This document shows, in pieces, positions 7,030 to 16,035 of a stretch of 64,000 bases of DNA. The stretch spans positions 1,875,225-1,939,224 of the forward strand of contig NZ_CP061368.1 of assembly GCF_014725735.1 (NCBI RefSeq). The letters run 5' to 3'. The translations under genes were made by a program, and so were the position numbers. Below the pieces are notes generated by a model. It searched no databases. It was not told the DNA's origin and saw only the letters and a program-made list of their open reading frames with translations. The stretch's first letter is position 1, and each line of letters begins with the position of its first letter. The DNA comes from Wenzhouxiangella sp. AB-CW3 (GTDB lineage: Bacteria; Pseudomonadota; Gammaproteobacteria; Xanthomonadales; Wenzhouxiangellaceae).

Positions 7030-8967
7030 ATGTCGAGATTTTTGAGGGTGACCATTTGTCTATTGCTGCTGGGTACTGGGCTGGCTTCTCATGTTGTCGC
7101 CCAGTCCACCTGGACGGGCAATGGGGATGGCACGAGCTGGGATGATGCCGATAACTGGAATCCGGCTGGGGTTCCCGGCGGCGGTGCGGAGGTGATTTTC
7201 GACGGGGTCACGGTGACGCTGCAGAACCTGCCACAAGTTCAGGACGGTGGGTTTCCAGTGCCAACTGACACGCCTGCAAGCTTTGTGGTATGGAACAATG
7301 CTGATGTGACAATTACAGAAGATTTGCGATTCACCACCGATATCCAGAGCGGTGATGACTTTACCAATTTTGAAGTTCACAACTCGACGTTCAATGCAGC
7401 AGGCAATGATATCAGCGTTACTTCGGGTGCGATGTTCATTGGCGGAACGTCCAACGTGGATTTCTCAAGCTCCACGCTGGAGCTGTTGTTGCAGCTCGGT
7501 GCTTTTGAACTTGATGCAGAGATGGCTCTTGTATTTGAGAGTATCATTTACGACCATCTCGATGGTGACAATGAGGACTTTGTCCTTGATTCCAACACCT
7601 CTTTGACCGTCACCAACCAATTCAGGGTCAACAATGGTGGTGCCGTAGTGCTGCTTTCAGGTGCTTCCCTTGACTATTCAGAGAACGCCGAGCTTCGTTA
7701 TGAGCGTGAGTATGCCGCCGGCAACGAGTGGCCTGCCATGAATGGTCCAGCGAATGTGACGATCAATACTGGGGGGACGGTGGCCCTGGACGATGGTGAC
7801 CGATATATCGCCGATTCCCTGACTTTTCTACAGCCCGGAACGCTTGATCTGGGAGCCAATATGCTTGTGGTGGAAGGTGCGTCGGCAGGTAGCGTGGTCA
7901 CTGGACCCGGTACCATTCATGATGCTACTACACTGCGATTGGGCAATGAGAGTGGGGACAACGAAACTCAGAGCATTTTGGGAGGTACCATAAGCCTGAA
8001 TCAACTCGAGATCGACAAGAGTGGCGGCAACAGCGATCTGATATTCGTTGAGGATGGGGCCGGCTTCAGTTTTACAAGTGGCGCCACGTTAAGGATTGCC
8101 AGTGGTGTTCTGGAGTTCGAATCGGGGGATGCAAATCTGATTGGGCGCGGCAATGCGGATCTCATCATCGAAAGTGGGGGCTCGCTATTGACCGGCGGAC
8201 AGGATATTACTGGTTTCAACAGCTACTCGGCTGGGAATGGGGGAATCAAATTTTCCGGATTCAATCTGGAGCTGTTTCCGCCTGGTCTCTCGGAACTGGG
8301 TGTGCTTTCAGTCAATAAAGCGGTCGGACATGTCTACCTCAACTCCGATGTGCTGGTTGAGAACGAACTTGACTTGCAATCCGGGCACCTCGTCGTTGCT
8401 GGTGGGAATCATGTAGAGCTTGGTGTGGGAGGCACTCTTTCAGGTGGGTCGTCCGCGTCGTTTGTCGACGGGGCCATGCGCCGTCAGATTGACGCAGGGG
8501 GTGCCTATGGATTTCCCGTGGGTCGTGGCAGCGAGAACTTTCATCCGGCTGAGTTCGAATATACCCATTTCTCGGCAGGCAGTGGCTCAGGTGTCAGCGT
8601 GATCGAAGCCGAGTATCGAACGGATGTGCCGGAAAACGGCGTGCCTGAAGGAATCTCTGGGCTTTCCAGGTATGGATACCGTGTCGCGGAGAAAGGCGAT
8701 GCTCCGTCTTCATTCGAGGTTCGTTTCACGGGCGACTATTCCGGAGCCGGTTTAACGGACGAAGAGAATATCCGCTTGCTCGTCAATAACGAAGATGCCG
8801 GGCTGGAATACGTGTTGCCGGAGCAAACGATGAATACGGAGGACAACAAAGTCATTGTTGAAGACCTCGAGTTTCTACCGCATCCCGACCATCCCTTTTT
8901 CGTGTTCGCCCTGGCCGAGATCATCGATGTGGTTTTCTCCGATCGGTTCGAGCTGGAGGGACCCTAG
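7030..8967 (+). CDS. Large secreted beta-rich protein with terminal FSDRFE motif
   Basis: 645 residues with a Sec signal (VTICLLLLGTGLASHVVAQS). The mature part starts WTGNGDGTSWDDADNWNPAGVP, the motif seen at the start of autotransporter-like and G8/pectate-lyase-type beta-helix proteins. Many repeating Asn/Gly/Thr-rich strands follow, as in a right-handed beta-helix. The C-terminus is a more globular region (about 520-630) and ends VVFSDRFELEGP. No autotransporter beta-barrel is present, so export beyond the inner membrane would need another route. It is probably a cell-surface or extracellular structural or adhesive protein. The function is inference. Confidence 0.7.
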   Translation: MSRFLRVTICLLLLGTGLASHVVAQSTWTGNGDGTSWDDADNWNPAGVPGGGAEVIFDGVTVTLQNLPQVQDGGFPVPTDTPASFVVWNNADVTITEDLRFTTDIQSGDDFTNFEVHNSTFNAAGNDISVTSGAMFIGGTSNVDFSSSTLELLLQLGAFELDAEMALVFESIIYDHLDGDNEDFVLDSNTSLTVTNQFRVNNGGAVVLLSGASLDYSENAELRYEREYAAGNEWPAMNGPANVTINTGGTVALDDGDRYIADSLTFLQPGTLDLGANMLVVEGASAGSVVTGPGTIHDATTLRLGNESGDNETQSILGGTISLNQLEIDKSGGNSDLIFVEDGAGFSFTSGATLRIASGVLEFESGDANLIGRGNADLIIESGGSLLTGGQDITGFNSYSAGNGGIKFSGFNLELFPPGLSELGVLSVNKAVGHVYLNSDVLVENELDLQSGHLVVAGGNHVELGVGGTLSGGSSASFVDGAMRRQIDAGGAYGFPVGRGSENFHPAEFEYTHFSAGSGSGVSVIEAEYRTDVPENGVPEGISGLSRYGYRVAEKGDAPSSFEVRFTGDYSGAGLTDEENIRLLVNNEDAGLEYVLPEQTMNTEDNKVIVEDLEFLPHPDHPFFVFALAEIIDVVFSDRFELEGP

Positions 8968-8990
8968 CCACCATCGAAGCGAGCACCGTC

Positions 8991-9470
8991 TCAGTGGTTG
9001 CGTGGATCATCCTCGGGGTTGATGTATTCGATCCCCCAGGGTCCGGTGCCGTGGAGCTGGATGATGGTCTCCCCTTCCGCATAGCCGAACATGGGATCTC
9101 CCGGAGGCATGATGGCCACGCTGCCCACGGGCAGCGTTCGGGTGGTGTCCTTGTCGAACTCGCGGCCGTGGGCAAAATGCAGCGTTCCCTGCAGCACCGT
9201 GACGCGCTCATAGGCCGGGTGGATGTGCGGGAGAATGCGGTAGCCGTCTTCGAGTCGCAGACGGAAGGTGAAGGGTTCGGAATTCGACAGATCACCTTCG
9301 ATGATGGCGATCTCCGCGCCCTCCCCCATCGAGCCGACCGGGCCCCATTCGAGTTCATCGGGAGTGATCATCATGTGGCCTTCACCACGATAGTGATCGA
9401 CGCCGGCTAGCGTCGATGCCGCAAGCAGCAAAGCTGCCAATGAGATGAATCCAGTCAGTACGAGTTTCAT
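8991..9470 (-). CDS. Secreted cupin-domain protein
   Basis: 159 residues with a signal peptide (MKLVLTGFISLAALLLAASTLA). A single cupin barrel follows: motif 1 runs from LPHIHPAYERVTVLQGTLHFAHG (two His and a Glu as metal ligands), motif 2 is around LPVGSVAIMPPGDPMFGYAEGET. A divalent-metal-binding beta barrel in the periplasm is expected; the reaction is unknown. The terminal residues are PEDDPRNH. It converges on the beta-rich protein gene, with only 23 bp between the stops. Confidence 0.82.
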   Translation of the reverse strand: MKLVLTGFISLAALLLAASTLAGVDHYRGEGHMMITPDELEWGPVGSMGEGAEIAIIEGDLSNSEPFTFRLRLEDGYRILPHIHPAYERVTVLQGTLHFAHGREFDKDTTRTLPVGSVAIMPPGDPMFGYAEGETIIQLHGTGPWGIEYINPEDDPRNH

Positions 9471-9626
9471 GGCTGCCCTGATCCTTTGCCCAAGGGCTTC
9501 CGAGTCTATCTTCAGGCCAGGAGCCTTGTCAAAGCGGCTGTCACTGGGTATTCCAGCGGGCTTCGGCCCGGAGCCTGGTTGAATTCTGGCAAGGGCTGCT
9601 TGTGCGGCGCAGCGTTGTGGAAGCCC

Positions 9627-10877
9627 TTACGTTGCCTGGTAGCGCGGCAAACGCGGGCTGAAGTGCATCAGCAGGTCGTATACAGAGATGTCGCAGGCAT
9701 AAGCGATCTTTTCTGGCCGCGAATCTTCCTGCCAGTCGAACAGAGTCACCACATCCCCCACCCCTACGTCCGAGTCGCGGCCGACCTCGACCAGGGAATG
9801 ACTGGCCGAAACCGAGCCAACGACCGGATAGTGACGGTCATTGATGCGAACTGTTGCACAGCCGGCCGCGCGTCGTTGCCAGCCGTCGGCATGGCCGATG
9901 GGCAAGGTGGCAATGCGGGTGTCTCGTTCGGCCACGAAGGCCCGCCCGTAGCCGGCGCTCTGACCCTTCTTCAGGTCGCGCAGATCGATCACGCGACAGC
10001 GCACGGCAAAGGCCGGCTTGAGATCCAGCCACGCTTCCTCGCGCTGTTCAGCCTGGGGGTAGACGCCGTATAACCCCATGCCCGGGCGCACCATGTCGTA
10101 CCAGGCCTCCGGGTAGCGGATCAGCGGGGTCGTGGAGGCGGCATGCAGGCGGCCGTGGTCGATGCCGGCTTCCTTGAGCCTGCCCATCAGAGCCTCGAAG
10201 CGTCTCTTCTGCTCCATGTCATGGTCGCGATCCTCGGAAAAGGTGATCATCGAACCCTGTATGTGCACCCCTTCCCGTTCGGCCAGGTCCCGGTAAAAGT
10301 CCACGCCGTTCTCGTCACGCACGCCCAACCGTCCCAGTCCGGAATCGACTTTCACTTCCACTCGCACGGGCCGATCCAGGCGACGTGCCAGGCGCTCGAG
10401 CATGCGGCCCGACGGCCTGAACACCATGGGCGTGATATCGCTGCGCAGCGCCTCTTCCAATTCGTTCTCTTCGGCCGGGCCCATCAGCAGAATGGGGCCC
10501 TTGATGCCATGATCGCGCAGGGTCATGGCCTCGTTGAGCTTGACCACCCCGAAGCCCGCGATGCCGTCGACGCCCTCCAGTGCCCGGGCGGAATTGACCA
10601 GGCCCATGCCATAGCCGTCATTCTTGATCACGGCCAGCACCGGCCGGCCTTCGACCTTGCGATGGATACGCGCTGCGTTGTGCCGCAGGTGATCGGGCCG
10701 GATCTCGATCCAGGCGTCGTTATGACCGTGCAGCGTGGAGAGCTGCGGGGCGTGCAGTTCACCGCGCTGTGGCAAACCGCGTGCTGCCGTCGGCGCGCTC
10801 CAGGCCAGACCCAGCTTGGCCAGTGGCGCCAGGGCCAGCGTTTTGAGCAGATTGCGTCTTGTGTGATTTCGGGACAT
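9627..10877 (-). CDS. Twin-arginine-exported alanine/amino-acid racemase
   Basis: 416 residues from the start at 10877. The N-terminus MSRNHTRRNLLKTLALAPLA has the Arg-Arg-Asn-Leu-Leu-Lys pattern and hydrophobic core of a Tat signal. The fold-type III PLP domain follows, with the Schiff-base Lys in AVIKNDGYGMG, then KVDSGLGRLGV, a C-terminal barrel with the second-subunit Tyr in AGYGRAF, and MVRPGMGLYG. Tat export suits a cofactor loaded in the cytoplasm. The product probably makes D-alanine or other D-amino acids in the periplasm, as broad-specificity racemases do. The active-site motif deviates from the usual KANAYGHG, so specificity may differ. Confidence 0.85.
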   Translation of the reverse strand: MSRNHTRRNLLKTLALAPLAKLGLAWSAPTAARGLPQRGELHAPQLSTLHGHNDAWIEIRPDHLRHNAARIHRKVEGRPVLAVIKNDGYGMGLVNSARALEGVDGIAGFGVVKLNEAMTLRDHGIKGPILLMGPAEENELEEALRSDITPMVFRPSGRMLERLARRLDRPVRVEVKVDSGLGRLGVRDENGVDFYRDLAEREGVHIQGSMITFSEDRDHDMEQKRRFEALMGRLKEAGIDHGRLHAASTTPLIRYPEAWYDMVRPGMGLYGVYPQAEQREEAWLDLKPAFAVRCRVIDLRDLKKGQSAGYGRAFVAERDTRIATLPIGHADGWQRRAAGCATVRINDRHYPVVGSVSASHSLVEVGRDSDVGVGDVVTLFDWQEDSRPEKIAYACDISVYDLLMHFSPRLPRYQAT

Positions 10878-11032
10878 GGGGTTGGACACCTGCAAATTCT
10901 GGCAAGGTGAGACTAGCACAAGGTGAACTGACCTTTATCTCATGACTGACGACGGGAGTGGGTCGACAATCCGTGGGCTTGTGCGGGTTTGCGGCTTCGC
11001 CCACTAGGGCTTACAGTTACCTGATTACTTAG

Positions 11033-12188
11033 GGAAACTCTGAATAACTCCCGAATTTTGAGATAATAGCGCCACCTGATCAGAAACGGAATTCATCAAT
11101 GGACCAGATGAGCTTTGCTGAAGCCGAGTACCAGAACAAGAAGCGTAAAACCCGACGGGAGAAGTTTCTGGAACGCGTTGATTCATTGATTCCGTGGCCT
11201 CGGTTGGTCAAGAAGCTCAAAAGGCACTATCACAAGGGCCGGACAGGTCGTCCACCGTATCCGCTGGAAACGATGCTGCGGATTCACTGCATGCAGCTTT
11301 TCTATAATCTCAGTGATCCTGGGATGGAGGATGCACTCTACGAGATCGAGAGCATGCGGCGGTTTGCCGGGCTCAGGCTCTCGGATCGCCTGCCGGACGA
11401 GACCACCATTCTTAATTTCCGCCGGTTTCTGGAGCAGCGCAAACTGGGCAAAAAGCTGTTTGATGAAATCAACGGCTATCTGAATGAGCATGAGTTGATG
11501 CTGCGCGAGGGCAGCATTGTCGATGCCAGTATTGTTGCGGCACCGAGCTCGACCAAGAACCAAAAGAAGGAACGCGATCCGGAAATGCACCAGACGAGAA
11601 AGGGCAACCAGTGGCATTTCGGGATGAAGGTTCATATTGGTGTGGACGATGAAATCGGTCTGATCCATAGCCTGGAGACGACGCCGGCCAACACCCATGA
11701 CCTCGAAGTTGCTGAGAAGTTGTTACACGGCCAGGAGCACGGGTGTTCGGCGATGCCGGATATCGAGGTATCGAAAAACGCGAAGCGCACCAGGAAAGAG
11801 AAGTTGACTGGTATATCGCCGAGCGTCCAGGAAAAAGAAAGATGATGGATCCGGATAGTTGGGAAGCCAAGGCAGAAAAGCTCAAGAGTCAGATCCGGGC
11901 CAAGGTTGAACATCCCTTTCGATACATGAAGCAGGTGTTCGGCTATAACAAGGTGCGCTACCGTGGTCAGGATAAGAATCGCAATCGGTTCCAGGTAATG
12001 GCTGGACTGACGAACCTGCTGATCGCAGAGAAATTGATCCCGACATAGGGTTATTCCGTCCGATTTCTGCCTGATCGGTGGAAATTGGTCAACAAATGAT
12101 CAAAATCGAACATCAAACGGGGCCAAATCATGCCCGATAGACAAAACGAAGGAAGTTGGCTGAAAATCATGCGTTGTTCAGAGCTTCC
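11033..12188 (+). mobile_element. IS5-family insertion sequence
   Basis: A 1156-bp element with imperfect terminal inverted repeats (11033-11050 and 12171-12188, three differences in 18) and a 4-bp direct repeat TTAG on each side (11029-11032, 12189-12192), as expected for the IS5 group. It encodes one DDE transposase, which is frameshifted in this copy. The 66 bp before the start and about 140 bp after the stop are the usual IS5 flanks. Termini are nearly the same as those of the MITE at 875-1214. Confidence 0.9.
11099..12048 (+). pseudogene. IS5-family transposase, frameshifted
   Basis: The first frame (11099-11845) contains the N-terminal domain, RPPYPLETMLRIHCMQLFYNLSD, the first catalytic Asp in IVDASIV and GNQWHFGMKVHIGVD. 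It then goes out of frame just after LLHGQEH near 11738. The second frame (from about 11740 to 12048) supplies VFGDAGYRGIEKR with the second Asp and KVEHPFRYMKQVFGY with the Glu, plus the normal C-terminus. Loss of one base restores the alignment LLHGQEHGVFGDAGY. No slippery heptamer is visible, so this looks like a mutation or sequence error, not programmed frameshifting. Confidence 0.85.
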
Positions 12189-12226
12189 TTAGATGATTCA
12201 GCTATCTTTCGGTCGGAATTTTTGGG

Positions 12227-12437
12227 AACCGCAGATGAACGCCGATAAACGCAGATTGTTGATCTGACGCATGGATCATGGATAGGTGCTGAAGTCAGCG
12301 ATTCTTGTACGGCCCGGGCTTTCATGCGTCCACGAGCTGAGACACATGAGTGCGGTGCTCTTGGATTAGGGATGATTAAAGCTGCGATTGCTGCTGTAAT
12401 TCCATGAATCTGCGTTTATCCGCGTTCATCTGCGGTT
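12227..12437. repeat. 31-bp inverted-repeat intergenic element
   Basis: Arms 12227-12257 and 12407-12437 are complementary over 31 bp with one mismatch. The arm contains the phrase GCAGATGAACGC and the A/T-rich GATAAACGCAGAT. The 150 bp between them has no convincing ORF. It lies 38 bp past the end of the IS5 copy and about 80 bp before the DUF4124 gene. The arm sequence is different from all other repeats in this window. It may be a MITE or a structured intergenic repeat. The rest of the 12193-12520 gap shows nothing else. Confidence 0.75.
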
Positions 12438-12520
12438 GCATAATTCCTGTCGTGGCCATGGCTGAGAAATATGCGTAATCAGGTACAGTTATAGGGGCAA
12501 CTTCAGTAGGGAATCTGTTC

Positions 12521-12954
12521 ATGATCAGAATAATTGCAGGCATGCTGTTTTTGACAGCATTGGGTCATGCCGTGGCTGGCGATATTTATCGTTGCGAAGG
12601 CGAGGATGGAACGGTTGAGTTCAGTCAGCAGCCGTGTGACGACCGGGGTAAAACCGTAAAGTTGGAGGGTGATTCCCGGCTGATGAGTGAGGATGCGATC
12701 TGGAATGCGCAAAGTCCGACCTCATTAGTAAGCAGTTTCTGGACGAGCGCGTTAGCGAGTTGGTCGCCGATGGCACTGACCTTTCGGGCAACGTGGTGAT
12801 GGAAGAAGAGATCGAGGTATGCAAGTCCGAGTGGACCGATTCGAACGCCCGGCGCAGTTGGCAATGCATGGCCGCGGCCAGAACCCCGAATGATCGTCAG
12901 CAATGCGTCGCCGACGACTTCAATCGCCTGTTCTCCTTTCCTGAGCCGGGATGA
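12521..12954 (+). pseudogene. DUF4124 domain protein, frameshifted
   Basis: The first frame gives a signal peptide (MIRIIAGMLFLTALGHAVA) and the DUF4124 start GDIYRCEGEDGTVEFSQQPCDDRG. At about 12685-12715 the coding character switches by one register. From there DLISKQFLDERVSELVADGTDL and a long cysteine-containing tail run to the stop at 12954. Neither half alone is a normal product. A one-base indel is the simplest cause. The first frame otherwise ends at 12799 with an unnatural Trp/Ser-rich tail. Read through, the protein would be about 144 residues and periplasmic. Confidence 0.7.
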
Positions 12955-14310
12955 TTAACTGTCGCTGTTGAGCAGCAGTTGTCCCACGGTCACGGTGGGG
13001 ATGTCCTTCTTGCGCAACTGCCGGATCATGTAGCCCAGGTGGTGGTGGACCGGGTCGGGCCGGTCTTCACCGCCCAGGTGCATCAGCACGATGCCCCCGG
13101 AGAAATCGGGTGAGTTGGCCAGGCGAATGACCTGGTTGGCCATGTCCGTGCCGCTCACGAACAATGCGTGGTCGGGGTCGGACACCCAGTCCAGGGTATC
13201 GAGGGAGCGATCACGACTGCCCTGGGCGGTCCAGCCGACATGCGTGTAGCCCAGTTCCCTGGCCCACTGCTCGATCTCCTCGTTGATCTCGCCATACGGG
13301 GCGCGCCACATCGGTGCCATGGACTGACCGGTGATGCGGTGGAAGAGCTGCTCGGTGCGCAGCAACTCCCACTGCAGCCGATGCCGATCGAACTCGTCGC
13401 GCGTGCGGTGCTGCCTGTTGTCTTCAAAAGTGGTCAGGTGTGGATGGCTCCAGGTGTGGTTGGCCACCTCGTGACCGGCGGCCACGATGCGCCGGGTGGT
13501 TTCGGGATGGTTTTTCAGAAACTGGCCGGTGAGGAAGAAGGTGGCCTGCTTGTCATGGGCGCGAAGGGTCTTGAGAATCTCGCCGGCATGATCGGCGCGC
13601 CAGCCGCCATCAAAGGTAATGGCAATGCCACGTGCATCGGGCACCTGCGACAGTCCGGCCCAGCCGTTTTCGTTCCAGGTCCAGCGTTCGGTTTGGTGGT
13701 GCAGTTCGGCGGCCTGCAGGGTCCACGAGCGCGCGCCCATGGACCGCGGCAGGGTGATTGCCGCGGTGTCGCCGGCCGGAATGTACGCCTTGGCCGTGCC
13801 ATCAACGAGAATCACGGCCGCCCGGTCGCCTGCAGCGGCCACGGCCTGCATGCCATATTCGTTTTCGTGCGGGTCTTCAATCCAGCGGGGACCTTGCAAT
13901 GAAGGTGGCGGTGCCGGCGGTTCCGGTTTCCCGGCCAGGGCTGGCGCGTCCTCCGTCGGTGAGCTGGTGTCTGCCGTGCGCTGTTCCTGGGCGACGATGA
14001 GGATCGCACCGGCGATGCCGGCCTGGGTGAGCAACACGACCCAGAACAGGACCATCGCCCGTCGGGCCCAGGCCTCGCGCATGAAGGGCGGGTAGCGCCA
14101 CCAGATGCGCGGATCGACCTGGCGTCTCAGTTTTCTGATGGCCACTCCGGCCCGGTGCCAGCGTTCGGCGCGGCGGCAATGCTTTCTGCAGCTCTGGGAG
14201 CAGAAGATATGCCCGTCGAGGTGTACCTGGCAGGCAGGACAGATCGGCTCCTTGCAGTGAAAGCAGCGGCGACGGGCGCTTCGGTCAGGATGGTTGATGC
14301 ACTGAGACAC
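12955..14310 (-). CDS. Membrane-anchored polysaccharide deacetylase with N-terminal zinc finger
   Basis: 451 residues in three parts. First, a cytoplasmic Cys/His cluster (about 4-45, CINHPDRSARRRCFHC...CPAC...CSQSC) resembling a B-box-type zinc finger. Second, one transmembrane helix (about 88-106, MVLFWVVLLTQAGIAGAI). Third, a periplasmic NodB/CE4 deacetylase domain (about 228-445). The CE4 motifs are TFDGG in place of TFDDG (a D-x-G form as in PdaA-like enzymes), the metal histidines in HTWSHPH and WRAPYG. The likely substrate is peptidoglycan or an acetylated glycan. The zinc finger on the inner face of a periplasmic enzyme is odd. Confidence 0.82.
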   Translation of the reverse strand: MSQCINHPDRSARRRCFHCKEPICPACQVHLDGHIFCSQSCRKHCRRAERWHRAGVAIRKLRRQVDPRIWWRYPPFMREAWARRAMVLFWVVLLTQAGIAGAILIVAQEQRTADTSSPTEDAPALAGKPEPPAPPPSLQGPRWIEDPHENEYGMQAVAAAGDRAAVILVDGTAKAYIPAGDTAAITLPRSMGARSWTLQAAELHHQTERWTWNENGWAGLSQVPDARGIAITFDGGWRADHAGEILKTLRAHDKQATFFLTGQFLKNHPETTRRIVAAGHEVANHTWSHPHLTTFEDNRQHRTRDEFDRHRLQWELLRTEQLFHRITGQSMAPMWRAPYGEINEEIEQWARELGYTHVGWTAQGSRDRSLDTLDWVSDPDHALFVSGTDMANQVIRLANSPDFSGGIVLMHLGGEDRPDPVHHHLGYMIRQLRKKDIPTVTVGQLLLNSDS

Positions 14311-14395
14311 GCATCGATGATAGCGCCAAAGCGCCCGGGGATGCTATTGAACCATCAGGCCAAGGCGTTGCCGTGTTGACGGCCGAGAGGCTGGG

Positions 14396-15856
14396 TCAGT
14401 CGGCAGAGTCCGATTCGTCAGTCAGCAAACGCCCGTGGGACAGAATCGCGTCATACAGCGCCCGGCTGCGTTCGGCCAGGTCCGCGTCGTCGTCCCAGCT
14501 CCCGGGACGGTCGAAGGCGTTTCCGGCACGGTAGCCATTGCCCGCGGCCATGACGAAGGCCGAAGCGGCTCCAATGCGGGTATCGGCTTCCCGGACCTCG
14601 CCGCTCTCATAGTCGAGGGTGTTTGCGGTCGTCTGTTCCTGCATGTGATGTTCCAGCGCACCCTTCAGGAGCCGGTCAATGGCTTGTCCGATATGTTCGG
14701 CCAGTTCCGGCCGGGTTCGCTCGATGAACTGTGCCGTGCCGTCCTGTTCGCGCAGCATGGCAAAACCGCCCGTGAGGTGGTGCACCAGCCGCCACTGGGC
14801 CTCGACATCGACCTTGACGGAGGCCGCGCTGGCGCGACCGTCGCTGAACTCGACAGCGGCAGGCAGGCCCCAGGGGCGGATCAGATCCTCGTCCAGCACG
14901 GCGCCAACCATGTCCGCGGCACGCTCGAACAGCGTTTCGGCCAGCTCCCGGTCCTCCTCGGTGCCGAAAACGTAGAGCAGCTCGTAGAGCCCCTTGTGCC
15001 CGCGAATCAGCGAGGCGAAATCGGCCAGCGGCCAGTGCAGGCCGTCGCCCAGGTCGTAGGCGCCGGCCCCGCTATCCCAGGCCGAGTCGAGCGTTGCCGC
15101 CGATTGCCGCGCAACCTCAAGCAGTTCGGGATAGTCATGCCCCATCCAGGCGATCATGACATCGTGTTCGATCTGGCCCATGTCGTCCTCTCCCCCGGGC
15201 TTGTGCCAGCGCACCCAGGCGTAGGCCAGACCATGGAAAGCATCGAGCCCATAAGCCATCTCGGCGGCCGAGCCGTGTTGACCGTGAAAGCGGCCCTCGT
15301 GGAAGTGCTCCTGCAGCAGGCGTTGCCCGGTCTGCGTTAGGAATGCCGAGGGGCCGTGGGTCAGGTCGGCGAACAGTCCATGGTCTTCGAAACGCCCGCC
15401 GCTGTGATGCATGTGATAGACATAAGCCGCGTCGGCATAGTCGACCAGACGAGGTACACCCTTGCCCGAATCGCCATCCAGTTCCGGGTGCAGCACGCCC
15501 AGATCGGAGAAGCGCTGGACGGTCTCGAACAACGCCAGCCAGCGATGACCGACCTCGGCCATGGGTTCGCCGGAAAGCGAATCGTCGTAGGCGGGGTGGC
15601 CAAGCTCACTGCCGCGCATGACCCTGCCCTTGACGGTCAGGCCGTTGAGCCGGGCGAGGTGCTCATCGAGCCTCAGCTTGTCTTCGCCTGTCCCGGTGTC
15701 CTCCGTGGCTGGAACCTCGTCCGCTGCAGTGCCCTGCCCGTCAACAGCGGATTCCGGCGGCTCGGGCGGTGTCGGTGGATCGGGCTCATCCACCGGCGGC
15801 TCACATCCGACCAGGAAAAAAACGAACAAAACGGTGACAAGGTGGCTCGGGTTCAT
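14396..15856 (-). CDS. Predicted lipoprotein of unknown function
   Basis: 486 residues. The N-terminus MNPSHLVTVLFVFFLVGCEPP has a lipobox (LVGC), then an acidic Pro-rich linker of about 40 residues, as in outer-membrane-tethered proteins. The rest is mostly helical, rich in His and aromatic residues (YHMHHSGG, EHFHEGRFHGQHG), and could be an alpha/alpha toroid of the kind found in glycan-active enzymes. I do not recognise the family. It lies 85 bp downstream of, and is followed by, the deacetylase gene on the same strand, so cell-envelope glycan work is a reasonable but unproven guess. Confidence 0.6.
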   Translation of the reverse strand: MNPSHLVTVLFVFFLVGCEPPVDEPDPPTPPEPPESAVDGQGTAADEVPATEDTGTGEDKLRLDEHLARLNGLTVKGRVMRGSELGHPAYDDSLSGEPMAEVGHRWLALFETVQRFSDLGVLHPELDGDSGKGVPRLVDYADAAYVYHMHHSGGRFEDHGLFADLTHGPSAFLTQTGQRLLQEHFHEGRFHGQHGSAAEMAYGLDAFHGLAYAWVRWHKPGGEDDMGQIEHDVMIAWMGHDYPELLEVARQSAATLDSAWDSGAGAYDLGDGLHWPLADFASLIRGHKGLYELLYVFGTEEDRELAETLFERAADMVGAVLDEDLIRPWGLPAAVEFSDGRASAASVKVDVEAQWRLVHHLTGGFAMLREQDGTAQFIERTRPELAEHIGQAIDRLLKGALEHHMQEQTTANTLDYESGEVREADTRIGAASAFVMAAGNGYRAGNAFDRPGSWDDDADLAERSRALYDAILSHGRLLTDESDSAD

Positions 15857-16035
15857 ACGTCTGTCTCGCTAATAGCCTTAGTCCGGAATGTTACTACGAG
15901 GCTGGATTGAGGACCCTGCTGCGCTATGGTGCGGCCTACGGCAAATGCTGTTCTTGGCGCCCCAGCAGACTATTCACAGTGATAGGCCAATGGCTGTTCC
16001 AGTGGCACCACCTGATCCCTTGCTTCTGTTAGAAA

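Noticed and set aside
12715-12731. ACCTCATTAGTAA in the DUF4124 gene matching the TA-type element end
   Set aside because: Only about 12 bp match and the sequence reads naturally as coding (DLISKQF); likely chance, not a scar.
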